NCBI RefSeq assembly: GCF_010548305.1
Contig: NZ_JAAGLV010000015.1
Location: 62,001 to 126,000 of the forward strand
Source of the DNA: Streptomyces sp. SID13031
Lineage (GTDB): Bacteria > Actinomycetota > Actinomycetes > Propionibacteriales > Kribbellaceae
DNA length: 64,000 bases
Reading direction: 5' to 3'
Shown here: positions 1-8,090 of the stretch, one piece after another
Position numbering within the stretch: position 1 is the first letter of the stretch
Layout: every line of letters starts with the position of its first letter
Program-made: the position numbers and the translations under genes
The notes under the pieces: model-generated
Seen by the model: the letters and a program-made list of their open reading frames with translations, nothing else
Databases searched by the model: none
Told to the model about the DNA's origin: nothing

Positions 1-2152
1 CGCCGCGGGCACGGAGGCCGCGGACTTCGCCGTCTGGCCAGCAAGCAGGTAGGGCTGGGAGGAGGTCGATTTCGTCGGCGGTTGATTGGATGAAGAGCTC
101 GGCCAAGGCTCCGGTGGCGCCGGTGTTGCCGTCGGTGGCGTAGATGTTTTCGGTGGCGCCGGCGATTCCGCCTACTGAGTAGGAGAGGAGGTTGGACTCG
201 CTGGCGTCGGAGATCAGGGCCCGGAGGTGGGATACCGCCTTGTCGCCGTTCAGTAGGCGGGCGTAGTAGGCCATCAGGTTGGCTTCAACCCACTCGGTCT
301 GTTCCCAGCCTTCGGCGGACTGGCGGAGGTCGATGGTGGTTTCGCAGGCCGCGGCCAGTGCGGGGTGGTCGCGTGGGGTGATCTGGCGTTCGGGGTAGAG
401 CGCTATCAGGTGGCTGGTGTGGCGGTGGCTGGGAACGGCTTCTTCGTGGTCGTGGAGCCATTCCTGGAGCTGGCCGTGGTGGCCGATCTGGAACGGCGGG
501 AGCTTCGTCCGGGCGGCTTCGAGGCGGCCGCGGAAGGTGTCGTCGGTGTCCAGCAAGGTTGAGGCTTCGGCGCAGATGCGGAAGAGGGCTTCGATCAGGA
601 CGGTGTCGCAGGTGGCGCCCATGGAGAGGGAGCACTGGTCGCCGTCGGGCGTGAGGTACCAGTTCTCCGGCGAGTCGGACGGGCCGCTCAGCAGCTGTCC
701 GGTCGCGGGGTCTTCGGTCAGGTAGGCCAGGAAGAACTCGGCTGCGTCACGGAGTACGGGGTAGGCGCGGTCCCGCAGGAATCCGAGGTCCTGGTTGTAT
801 TCGTAGTGTTCCCACAGTTGCAGGGAGATCCAGATCCCGCTCGTCACGTGCATGCCCCAGCCGAGGCCCCAGCCGGGGGCGGAGTAGCCCCAGGCGTTGC
901 TGACCGTGTGCGAGACCCAGCCCGGTACGCCGTACAGCTCGCGTGCCGTCTTCTGCCCGCTCGCGCGGAGCGTGTCGATCCAGCTGAAGAGTGGGAGCTG
1001 GCATTCGCCGAGGGCGGTGATCTCGGCGGCCCAGTAGTTCTGCTGGGTGTTGATGTCGAGGTGGAAGTCGTTCGTCCACGGGCCGCCCGACGCGAGGCCG
1101 TCGTTCCACAATCCCTGCAGGGCAAGCGGAAGCGGCGAGTCCGCGCGCGAGCCGGCGACGGTCAGGTACCGCCCGTACTGGAAGTACAGCGCGAGCAACT
1201 CGGGATCGTCGCCACCCTTGGCGAGCAAGGCCCGTCGCTCGTCCGTCGGCAGGTACCGTACTGCGTCGCTGCTGCGACCGACGTCGAGCGCGACCCGGCT
1301 GATCAGCGGCGTGTAGTCGTCGAGATGCGCTTGTCTCAGAGTCTCGCAGGAAGCCTCGTTGCGTACCGACCGGGCAGGTCGCTCGGTGGGATCGGCGCCG
1401 AGCCAGTCGGTGCCAACAGCAACCAAAAGCGTGGTGGCGGTGGCGTTCTCGATCAGCAAACAGTTGTCGGGGGCAATGATCGTGCCGTCGGTGGTCGCTC
1501 GGGTCCGGAGGTCGACGGTGGCGCCGACTTTCCCGTTGCTGTGCAGGTCTTCGTGGGCCTGGTAGGTCAGCTGAAGGGTGTCACCTTCCACTGTCGCCGA
1601 GGCTTCGCTGAAGGAGACCCGGAAGGTCGCCGGAGCGCTGCTCGTCAGCCGGACGACGATCCCGTCGTCGGCGTGCGAGGCGAAGACCTCGCGCTCGAAG
1701 ACCACACCTGCGGATTCGAACCGGGTCCGCACGATCGCGTCGGTCAGGTCGAGCGACCGCTCGTACCCAGTGGTCAATCCTGGGAGGTCGAAGTCCACGA
1801 GAAGCGAAGGCAGTTGGACGTTCGTGCCGAAGGAGGACGGCCGGCCGGGCAGGTGCTCGGCGGCCAGGGCCTGCGCGGCGGCGTACTCGCCGGACAGGAG
1901 GAGCTCGCGGATCGTGGGCAGGTTCTCCAGCGCCGTCGGGCTGACGTCGGTATCACCGACCGCGCCCGACCAGGCGGTCGACTCGGAGAGCTGGATGCGC
2001 TCGACCAGGTCGCCCGAGTAGACCATGCCGCCCAGTCGCCCGTTCCCGATCGGCAGCGCCTCGAACCAGCGCTCCGCGGGACGGCTGTACCAGAGCCGGC
2101 CGCCTACGAACGCGGCGGACGGCTGCGGCTGAACTGCCTCGTGTTCAAGCAT
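1..2152 (-). CDS. GH95 family alpha-L-fucosidase-type glycoside hydrolase (C-terminus beyond window edge)
   Basis: The frame stays open from ATG 2152 to the left edge, so about 717 residues are visible and the C-terminus is missing. The N-terminus carries the GH95 signature WYSRPAERWFEALPIGNGRLGG followed by QLSESTAWSG; the last visible residues, near LPACWPDGEVRGLRARG, match the family's C-terminal domain. Known GH95 enzymes are inverting alpha-L-fucosidases with an (alpha/alpha)6 barrel. The general-acid Glu is probably E496 in the SPENWY segment. The pair usually Asn-x-Asn is D366-I-N368 here, so specificity may differ (alpha-L-galactosidase or another substrate). No signal peptide is visible, so it is probably cytoplasmic. 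It lies 45 bp downstream of the S15 peptidase gene but has its own promoter. A LacI gene nearby suggests sugar control, though that is inference. Confidence 0.85.
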   Translation of the reverse strand, partial: MLEHEAVQPQPSAAFVGGRLWYSRPAERWFEALPIGNGRLGGMVYSGDLVERIQLSESTAWSGAVGDTDVSPTALENLPTIRELLLSGEYAAAQALAAEHLPGRPSSFGTNVQLPSLLVDFDLPGLTTGYERSLDLTDAIVRTRFESAGVVFEREVFASHADDGIVVRLTSSAPATFRVSFSEASATVEGDTLQLTYQAHEDLHSNGKVGATVDLRTRATTDGTIIAPDNCLLIENATATTLLVAVGTDWLGADPTERPARSVRNEASCETLRQAHLDDYTPLISRVALDVGRSSDAVRYLPTDERRALLAKGGDDPELLALYFQYGRYLTVAGSRADSPLPLALQGLWNDGLASGGPWTNDFHLDINTQQNYWAAEITALGECQLPLFSWIDTLRASGQKTARELYGVPGWVSHTVSNAWGYSAPGWGLGWGMHVTSGIWISLQLWEHYEYNQDLGFLRDRAYPVLRDAAEFFLAYLTEDPATGQLLSGPSDSPENWYLTPDGDQCSLSMGATCDTVLIEALFRICAEASTLLDTDDTFRGRLEAARTKLPPFQIGHHGQLQEWLHDHEEAVPSHRHTSHLIALYPERQITPRDHPALAAACETTIDLRQSAEGWEQTEWVEANLMAYYARLLNGDKAVSHLRALISDASESNLLSYSVGGIAGATENIYATDGNTGATGALAELFIQSTADEIDLLPALPACWPDGEVRGLRARG

Positions 2153-2159
2153 GGCCCCA

Positions 2160-2189
2160 ACACTAGGCGGAATTACTTCACGAAGGTAA
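2160..2189 (-). promoter_or_regulatory. Promoter and dyad operator of the GH95 gene
   Basis: On the minus strand a -10 box TAGTGT (2165-2160) lies 7 nt before ATG 2152 and there is no Shine-Dalgarno, which fits a leaderless transcript. Just upstream is a near-palindrome TTACTTCACGAAGGTAA (2173-2189) with a perfect CTTC-AC-GAAG core, placed where a repressor would block the promoter. The cognate regulator is unknown; the nearby LacI protein is a candidate. Confidence 0.45.
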
Positions 2190-2197
2190 CTATGAGG

Positions 2198-4204
2198 TCA
2201 GTGGGTGGGATCGTGCAGGTCGGGACGCTCACTCGGGGTGGTGATGGTGACCTCGAGCGGCGCGGCCTTGGCGGTCGGCGGGTTGACCTTGCCGACGGTG
2301 ATCGGCAGGTTCAGCTTGCTGTTGGCCAGGTCGATGTCGATCGTCGCGCCGGTGTCGTTCGGCGTGGTCCACTCGGTGTCGCTCAAGGTCACCGCGAGGC
2401 CGAGGATGCGGCCCTTCGGGATCACCTCGTCCTGCGCCCGCAGCGGCACGGTGACGGTCGTCCACTTGCCCGGGGTGAGCGGCCTGGGCCTGCTCAGCGA
2501 GCCGCTGTGCGCCGCGTCGATCCAGCCCCGGCTGACGATGCCGTGGTCGCTCTCCTCGGTCAGCTTCTCGACCGTGAAGTAGCAGGCGTCGTCGTAGCTG
2601 ACGCTCGAACCCTCGCAGGTGTCGACCCCGGTCCGCCGGATGCCGGAGTACCGCTCGGCGTCGCCGTACTCGACCAGGCGTGCGGTCACCGGCGTGGTGA
2701 CCGAGTCGGACTTGATCCGCAGCGTCACCGTCGGCGTACCGCTGACCCGGATCGCGGCAGGCAGCGGCGCGGACAGGAACATCTGCCGCCCGGCGAGCAC
2801 CTCCGACGGCGCGGTCACGATGTCGTCCTCGGTGAGCGTCGGCTCGTCGGTGATGCTGACCGTGCCCTTGGCGAAGGTGCCGAGCTTGCCGGCCGCCAGC
2901 GGGACCGGCACGGTCTTCTGGGTGGCAGGCCAGGTGCTGTAGTTCTTCCACACGTCCGGAGCCGTCTCGACGGCCGCCATCGGCTCGCGCATCACGTTGT
3001 TCTGCAGGCCTTGCAGCCAGTAGTCGAACCACTTGTGCAGCTCGGCCACCCACTCGGTACGGCGGAACTCAAACGGGTCGACGTGGTCTTCCAGGCCGAG
3101 CCAGATCTTGCGCTGCACGCCGTTCTTGGCCAGTGCGTCCCACCACTGGGCGAAGTGGTTGGTCTGCACGTTGTAATCGCTCAGGCCATGGGTGATGAAG
3201 ACCGAGGCCTTCACCTTGCGCGCGTCCTTGAGGTAGTCGCGATCGGCCCAGAAGTTGGTGTAGTCGCCGGTCTCGTCGGCGTCCTGCTCGCCCAGGTCGG
3301 CCCGGACGGCGTCACAGGCCGCCGAGTCGTGGCCCACGTAGCCACCCAGCCAGGGCATGTAGTCGATCGAGTACGGCACGCCGCCGGAGCGGGAGTAGTC
3401 GTACCACGAGGAGATCGCCGAGATCGGCACGATCGTCTTCAGCCCGCGGACGCCGGTCGCGGCCACGCCGTTGGCCAGCGTGCCGTCGTACGACTTGCCG
3501 ATCATCCCGACCGAGCCGGTGGTCCAGGTCGCCCGGACCGGGTCGCCGTCGCCGGTATGGGCGGTGTTGCGGCCGTTCAGCCAGTCGATCACCGCGACGA
3601 CCGACTCGATCTCGTCCTTGCCGCCGACGTCACCGCACCCGGTGGAACGGTTGGTCCCGACCGCGTCGACGCCGACCATGGCGTACCCGAGCGGGACGAA
3701 GTAGTTGTCGTAGAACAGCGGCATCTTCTGGATGACGCCGTTCTCGTCGTAGGTCTTCTTCTCGCTCTCGTTGCCGCGTCCGCAGCAGGAGTAGTACGGC
3801 GAGGCGTCCATGATGACCGGGATCTTGCGGCCGGCCGCGGCGGTTTCACGCGGCCGGACGATGTCGACGGCGATCACGTCGTCGGTGCCGTCGGAGTCGG
3901 TGTCCATCTTCGTATCGACGTAGACGGACTCGCGGATCGCGTTGGCGTAGTCATAGACCGGCTTCGTACTGTGCGTGCGCTGGTCGATGTTCGACGGCGC
4001 TCCGGCAACCTCGGGCTGAGCTCCGGCCGGAGCGAACTGGGCGCCCTGCGCGGAGTTGTCCTGCTCCGGGGTCTGGGAGGCGGTGAACCCCTCGCCTGCT
4101 CCGTCCGGTGCCGGTGCGGCGACTGCGGTACCCGTGACGGTACCCAGACACAGCAGGGCGGTGGACGAAGCCAGCAGCAGGACCCTGGCGCGGACGGTCG
4201 TCAT
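2198..4204 (-). CDS. Secreted Xaa-Pro dipeptidyl-peptidase-like S15/CocE family hydrolase
   Basis: 668 residues. The first 29 form a Sec signal peptide (basic start, LLLASSTALLCLG core, AVAA cleavage region), followed by a linker to about residue 75. The alpha/beta-hydrolase domain carries nucleophile S238 in the elbow GKSYDG, probable acid D343 in HGLSDYN and H374 in LEDHVDPFEF, the usual S15 order. The C-terminal third (about 450-668) is the jelly-roll domain typical of PepX/CocE proteins. Family members cleave X-Pro dipeptides or hydrolyse esters and amides outside the cell; the substrate cannot be chosen here. A -10 box TAGCCT (4218-4213) lies 8 nt before the ATG without a Shine-Dalgarno, suggesting a leaderless mRNA. 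The gene is divergent from the LacI gene. Confidence 0.88.
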   Translation of the reverse strand: MTTVRARVLLLASSTALLCLGTVTGTAVAAPAPDGAGEGFTASQTPEQDNSAQGAQFAPAGAQPEVAGAPSNIDQRTHSTKPVYDYANAIRESVYVDTKMDTDSDGTDDVIAVDIVRPRETAAAGRKIPVIMDASPYYSCCGRGNESEKKTYDENGVIQKMPLFYDNYFVPLGYAMVGVDAVGTNRSTGCGDVGGKDEIESVVAVIDWLNGRNTAHTGDGDPVRATWTTGSVGMIGKSYDGTLANGVAATGVRGLKTIVPISAISSWYDYSRSGGVPYSIDYMPWLGGYVGHDSAACDAVRADLGEQDADETGDYTNFWADRDYLKDARKVKASVFITHGLSDYNVQTNHFAQWWDALAKNGVQRKIWLGLEDHVDPFEFRRTEWVAELHKWFDYWLQGLQNNVMREPMAAVETAPDVWKNYSTWPATQKTVPVPLAAGKLGTFAKGTVSITDEPTLTEDDIVTAPSEVLAGRQMFLSAPLPAAIRVSGTPTVTLRIKSDSVTTPVTARLVEYGDAERYSGIRRTGVDTCEGSSVSYDDACYFTVEKLTEESDHGIVSRGWIDAAHSGSLSRPRPLTPGKWTTVTVPLRAQDEVIPKGRILGLAVTLSDTEWTTPNDTGATIDIDLANSKLNLPITVGKVNPPTAKAAPLEVTITTPSERPDLHDPTH

Positions 4205-4352
4205 GGCTTGGAAGGCTAGTCATTCCACGGCTGCAATGCCAGGCTCTGGAGACATTGCCCAGTCCCTGGCGCCGACACAGGTCAGGTACACAGCGTGATG
4301 GTGGCACCACTTCCGATAGTGTGACCGCCACCCAGGGGGAGATGTACGGAAG
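4205..4352. promoter_or_regulatory. Divergent promoter region between S15 peptidase and LacI genes
   Basis: It holds the minus-strand -10 box TAGCCT (4213-4218) of the peptidase gene and, on the other side, a perfect 11-bp dyad TGGTGGCACCA (4299-4309) followed by TTCCGATAGTG, a plausible -10 area for the LacI gene. The dyad is a candidate LacI autoregulatory operator. Assignment rests on position only. Confidence 0.35.
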
Positions 4353-5378
4353 GTGGGTAAGGCGATGAACCTGCGAGCACCGGTCACACTGCTCGATGTG
4401 GCGCAGCGGGCGGGTGTGTCCGTAGCGACCGCGTCCCGCGTCCTGAACGGCGGCGACAGAGTGCCGCGCCCGGAGCTGCAGGAGCGCGTTCGCGACGCTG
4501 CTTCGGCGCTCGGCTACACGCCGAACGCGCAGGCGCAGGCGCTGGCGAAGTCGTCCACCAACGTGGTCGGCATCCTCGTCCACGACATCGAGGACCCGTA
4601 CTTCGCGGCGATCGCGAACGGCGTGATGCGCGCCGCCGACGAGCGCGGCCTGTTGGTGATGATGGCCAGCACGTTCCGTGACGCCGACCGTGAGATTGCT
4701 TACCTCTCTTCTTTGCGCGCCCAGCGCGCCCGGGCCGCCGTGATGATCGGTTCGCGCCGTACCGACGCCGAAGGGCTGGCCCGGACGGCGAAGGAGGTCG
4801 ACATCTTCCTCAACTCCGGGGCCGGGCTCGCCCTGGTCAGCCAGTCGGGCATGCCCGCGCACACGATCGAGCCGGACAACCGGGCCGGCGCGGCCGAGCT
4901 GGCGCGTTCGCTGGTGGGTCTCGGGTTGCGCAAGTTCGGCGTACTGGCCGGGCCGGAGGTGCTGGCGACGGCGCGGGATCGGCGGGACGGGTTCGTCGAA
5001 GGGCTGGCCGAGTCGGGGCTGCAGCCGGTCGCAGTACAGGCCGGTGAGTTCACTCGTGATGGTGGCCATGCGGCCGCGCTGGAACTCCTTGCAAGCAAGG
5101 CGGATCTCGACTGCCTGTTCGCGGTCAACGACGTGATGGCGGTCGGTGCGATGTCGGCGCTGCGGGCGCAGGGTGTCGACGTGCCAGGGCAGCTCGGTGT
5201 GGCCGGCTTCGACGACATCGCCACGCTGCGGGACGTCTGGCCAGGGCTGACCACTGTTCGGCTGCCGCTGGAGGCGATGGGCCGCCGGGCGCTGGAGCTG
5301 GCCGTCGAGGGCGGCGAGCCGGTGACCGAGACCTTCAAGGCCGAGGTCGTACTTCGGGAGAGCACCCGGCAGCGCTGA
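4353..5378 (+). CDS. LacI family transcriptional regulator
   Basis: 341 residues from GTG 4353. The N-terminal helix-turn-helix TLLDVAQRAGVSVATASRVLNG (about residues 9-30) is the classic LacI DNA-binding helix pair, followed by the hinge LGYTPNAQAQALA. The rest is a periplasmic-binding-protein-like effector domain (VGILVHDIEDPYFAAIANGV and later VPGQLGVAGFDDIA). Effector binding normally releases it from sugar-gene operators; the effector is not evident. ATG 4365 is an alternative start: GGGGGAG precedes GTG 4353 by about 11 nt and GGAAGG precedes ATG 4365 by about 11 nt. Likely targets are itself and the adjacent peptidase or the GH95 gene. Confidence 0.9.
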   Translation: MGKAMNLRAPVTLLDVAQRAGVSVATASRVLNGGDRVPRPELQERVRDAASALGYTPNAQAQALAKSSTNVVGILVHDIEDPYFAAIANGVMRAADERGLLVMMASTFRDADREIAYLSSLRAQRARAAVMIGSRRTDAEGLARTAKEVDIFLNSGAGLALVSQSGMPAHTIEPDNRAGAAELARSLVGLGLRKFGVLAGPEVLATARDRRDGFVEGLAESGLQPVAVQAGEFTRDGGHAAALELLASKADLDCLFAVNDVMAVGAMSALRAQGVDVPGQLGVAGFDDIATLRDVWPGLTTVRLPLEAMGRRALELAVEGGEPVTETFKAEVVLRESTRQR

Positions 5379-5395
5379 GCGTTGCCAGGGCTGAA

Positions 5396-5401
5396 TATGC
5401 T
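5396..5401 (+). promoter_or_regulatory. Probable leaderless promoter -10 box of menB
   Basis: TATGCT ends 6 nt before GTG 5408, the spacing seen for leaderless actinobacterial transcripts, and no Shine-Dalgarno precedes the start. It lies in the 29-bp gap after the LacI gene, so menB probably has its own transcript. Confidence 0.4.
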
Positions 5402-5407
5402 CGCTGG

Positions 5408-6322
5408 GTGACTGACCCCGCGCAGATCTCCGAGATTTTCGACCCGTCGCTGTGGAAGCAGGTGGACGGGTTCGACCTGACCGACATCACGTACCACCGG
5501 GCGATCGACGCGGGTGTGGTGCGGATCGCGTTCAACCGGCCCGAGGTGCGCAACGCGTTCCGGCCGAAGACCGTCGACGAGCTGTACCGGGTGCTCGACC
5601 ACGCGCGGATGTCGAGCGACGTCGGCTGCGTGCTGATCACCGGCAACGGGCCGTCCCCGCGCGACGGTGGCTGGGCCTTCTGCTCCGGCGGCGACCAGCG
5701 GATCCGTGGCAAGGACGGGTACAAGTACGCCGAGGGCACCACCGCCGACACGATCGACCCGGCCAAGGCCGGGCGGCTGCACATCCTCGAGGTGCAGCGG
5801 CTGATCCGGTTCATGTCGAAGGTCGTCATCTGCGTCGTACCGGGGTGGGCGGCCGGTGGCGGGCACAGCCTGCACGTCGTCTGCGACCTCACCATCGCCT
5901 CGGCCGAGCACGCGCGGTTCAAGCAGACCGACGCGGATGTGGCTTCGTTCGACGGCGGATTCGGTTCGGCGTACCTGGCCCGGCAGGTCGGCCAGAAGTT
6001 CGCGCGGGAAATCTTTTTCCTGGGCGACGAGTACTCCGCGGAAGATGCTTACCGGATGGGCATGGTGAACAAAGTCGTGCCGCATGCGGAACTGGAAACG
6101 GTCGCGCTCGAGTGGGGAAAGAAGGTTTGCGCAAAGTCACCCACCGCGCAGCGAATGCTGAAATACTCGTTCAATTTGATTGACGACGGTTTGGTCGGCC
6201 AGCAGATCTTCGCCGGCGAGGCGACCCGGCTGGCCTACGGCACCGATGAAGCAGCAGAGGGCCGCGACTCCTTCCTGGAGAAGCGGCCCGCCGACTGGTC
6301 GGACTATCCGTACGCTTTCTAG
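5408..6322 (+). CDS. menB: 1,4-dihydroxy-2-naphthoyl-CoA synthase (MenB)
   Basis: 304 residues, crotonase superfamily. MenB closes the second ring of menaquinone by Dieckmann-type cyclisation of o-succinylbenzoyl-CoA. Family features are present: the N-terminal CoA-loop segment IAFNRPEVRNAFRPKT, the MenB-specific FCSGGDQRIRG with flexible loop GKDGYKY, the oxyanion-hole stretch VVPGWAAGGGHSLHVVCDLTIAS, TDADVASFDGGFGSAYLARQVG with the catalytic-region Asp, and the C-terminal WSDYPYAF tail. Length matches actinobacterial MenB. No other men gene is in the window. The last third uses slightly more A/T-ending codons than the rest. Confidence 0.95.
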   Translation: MTDPAQISEIFDPSLWKQVDGFDLTDITYHRAIDAGVVRIAFNRPEVRNAFRPKTVDELYRVLDHARMSSDVGCVLITGNGPSPRDGGWAFCSGGDQRIRGKDGYKYAEGTTADTIDPAKAGRLHILEVQRLIRFMSKVVICVVPGWAAGGGHSLHVVCDLTIASAEHARFKQTDADVASFDGGFGSAYLARQVGQKFAREIFFLGDEYSAEDAYRMGMVNKVVPHAELETVALEWGKKVCAKSPTAQRMLKYSFNLIDDGLVGQQIFAGEATRLAYGTDEAAEGRDSFLEKRPADWSDYPYAF

Positions 6323-6344
6323 AAAACCCTTGCAGGTAAGGGAA

Positions 6345-7379
6345 TCAGCTCTGCTTCCAGTGCTGCTCGGCGCCGCCGGTGCAGCGGCGCAGGAACAGCC
6401 GGCCGCCGTTGTCGCCCTTGTCCGCGGTGACGCACTTGCCCTCGGCGGCCGGGTTGATCAGTTCGTTCTTCTGGGTGACCCGGAACTGCTGGGCAGCGTT
6501 GCCGTTGCAGGCGACCAGCTGGACCGGGGTGTTCTCGGCGATCGAGCCCCAGGCCAGGTCCATGCACTGACCCAGGGACCGGATGGTGCCGTCGGAGTTG
6601 AACGCCCAGGTCTGGTTCGCGCCCTTGGCGCAGTCCCACACCTGCAGCGGGGTGCCGTCGTTGCCGGCGCCTGCGCGGCCGTCCTTGACGTCGATACAGC
6701 GTTTCGAGCCTTCGCTCTGCATCGTGGTGGGAGTCTGCGGCTTGGGCTGCAACGCCTGGCCCTCGGGGACCATGCCGTTCTGCTGTTTGCCGGGCTCGGT
6801 CACCTTGTTGGTGACCGTCGCGGTTGTGGTGGCCGTCACAGTGGCCGGTTTCAGCGCGGCCGGCGGCGGTGCGGTGATCGTGACCGCCGGCAGCGTCACG
6901 GTGGTGCCCGGCTGGATAACGGTCACCTGGCCGCCTGGAGCGGTCATCGTCACCGTCGCGGTGGCTACCGAGACGCGTGGCGCGCTGGTCACGGTGGTTC
7001 TGGTGGTCGTGGTGGCGGTGGCCGTAGTAGTTGCCGTCGGCACCTTGGTCGGCGTACCGGCCGGTGTCCGCAGGGCTAGCGGGGCGTCCACTGCGACGAC
7101 CGTGTCCGACTTCTCCCCGCCGCCCAGATGGGTCAGCAGCGGTACGGCGACCGCTGCGCCGGCCACGAAGGTGGCGACGAACGCCGTCGTGGTCCAGGCT
7201 CGCCGGTCGGGCATCGGCGCCACCCGCGGGAGCAGCGGCCGGCGGGCGAAGGTCTTGGCGAAACGGGCCGAGTTCTGCTGGCCGGGCCGGCGGAAGCCGG
7301 GCAATCGGAAGGGCGGCACGTCATCTCCAGAGGTGGGGGCGGAGAATGGCCGTACCTCTGGCTCGGGCATGGCCACCAC
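6345..7379 (-). CDS. Membrane-anchored protein with extracellular ricin-type beta-trefoil lectin domain
   Basis: 344 residues from GTG 7379, which has GGGAG 6 nt upstream. Order: a cytoplasmic basic N-terminus (1-60, proline-rich with RRPLLPR), one membrane helix (about 63-85), a Thr/Val/Pro-rich stalk (about 90-210) with many TVTAT-like units, then a C-terminal RICIN domain (about 220-344) with repeated CID/CMD, QxW and QQF motifs and paired cysteines. Such domains bind sugars, so surface glycan binding outside the membrane is likely. It is divergent from the ECF sigma gene of the secretion operon, with 201 bp between. The topology recalls an anti-sigma or sensor protein, but no anti-sigma motif is visible and a regulatory link is only inferred from position. 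Confidence 0.75.
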   Translation of the reverse strand: MVAMPEPEVRPFSAPTSGDDVPPFRLPGFRRPGQQNSARFAKTFARRPLLPRVAPMPDRRAWTTTAFVATFVAGAAVAVPLLTHLGGGEKSDTVVAVDAPLALRTPAGTPTKVPTATTTATATTTTRTTVTSAPRVSVATATVTMTAPGGQVTVIQPGTTVTLPAVTITAPPPAALKPATVTATTTATVTNKVTEPGKQQNGMVPEGQALQPKPQTPTTMQSEGSKRCIDVKDGRAGAGNDGTPLQVWDCAKGANQTWAFNSDGTIRSLGQCMDLAWGSIAENTPVQLVACNGNAAQQFRVTQKNELINPAAEGKCVTADKGDNGGRLFLRRCTGGAEQHWKQS

Positions 7380-7580
7380 GAGAATCTCCCGAACCGGGGG
7401 CCAGAGTCAACGGATCCGTGAGTCACGCTCTCATTACAGTCAGAGACTGGATTGTTGCTGAGTGTTCACCTACAGTCAGCACTATTGGTTGCATTCCTCC
7501 ACTAAGTTCACTATCTGAATTCCAAAGGCCCTCCGCCCCCAAAAAGAGGTCCCGCCATCGACGAGATCAGCGCGAGCCGG
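7380..7580. promoter_or_regulatory. Divergent intergenic region with direct repeats
   Basis: This 201-bp gap is visibly richer in A+T than its surroundings. It contains two copies of TACAGTCAG (7435-7443 and 7471-7479), 36 bp apart, in the same orientation, roughly centred between the ricin-domain gene and the ECF sigma gene. They may be sites for an activator or part of an ECF-type promoter pair. No regulator is assigned. Confidence 0.35.
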
Positions 7581-8090
7581 ATGAAAGCCATCGAGCTTTG
7601 TCTGGCCGAACGTGAAACCCTGCGCCGCTATGTCAAAGGACTCCTCGGCTGGAATACGTTTGCCGTCGAGGATGTGATCCAGGAGACATTGCTGCGGGCC
7701 TGGATCCAGGCCGAGAGCCTCGACTGGGAGAGCCGGCCGATCCGGATGTGGTTGTTCCGGGTCGCCCGCAACCTGGTGATCGATCTGCACCGCCGGGAGA
7801 ACAAGGCGATCCCGGTCGGGCTGTGCCAGACCGAGTTCGAGTCGGACCGCAGCGAGCCCGACCCGGCCGAGCGGGTGACCGAGCGCACCGTCCTGGTGGA
7901 GGCTCTGGGCCGGCTGTCGCCCGCGCACCGGGAGGTGGTCACCAGAGTTCATCTCTGCGGTCATCCCGGTGAGGACGTCGCCCTGGCCCTGGACGTTCCG
8001 CTCGGGACCGTCAAGTCGCGTACTCACACGGCCGTCCGCACCTTGCGGGGGGATCTGTTGCGTCGCGGATGGGGCGAGGCCGCTGCATGA
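7581..8090 (+). CDS. ECF-type RNA polymerase sigma factor heading the secretion operon
   Basis: 169 residues. Region 2 is visible at about 20-75 (AVEDVIQETLLRAWI, then RPIRMWLFRVARNLVIDLHRR, the -10 binding helix) and region 4 at about 105-160 (LGRLSPAHREVVTRVHL and the HTH LALDVPLGTVKSRTHTAVRTLR). It would direct polymerase to a dedicated promoter set. Its stop overlaps the next start as ATGA, so it is translationally coupled to the membrane-protein gene and lies upstream of the EccC-like motor. No Shine-Dalgarno precedes ATG 7581; AGAGGT at 7545-7550 is better placed for an in-frame ATC at 7557, so the true start is uncertain. No classical anti-sigma factor is adjacent. Confidence 0.9.
   Translation: MKAIELCLAERETLRRYVKGLLGWNTFAVEDVIQETLLRAWIQAESLDWESRPIRMWLFRVARNLVIDLHRRENKAIPVGLCQTEFESDRSEPDPAERVTERTVLVEALGRLSPAHREVVTRVHLCGHPGEDVALALDVPLGTVKSRTHTAVRTLRGDLLRRGWGEAAA

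Noticed and set aside
806..4219. 1137-codon plus-strand frame
   Set aside because: Antisense to the GH95 and S15 genes, both of which have clear families; composition typical of a shadow frame.
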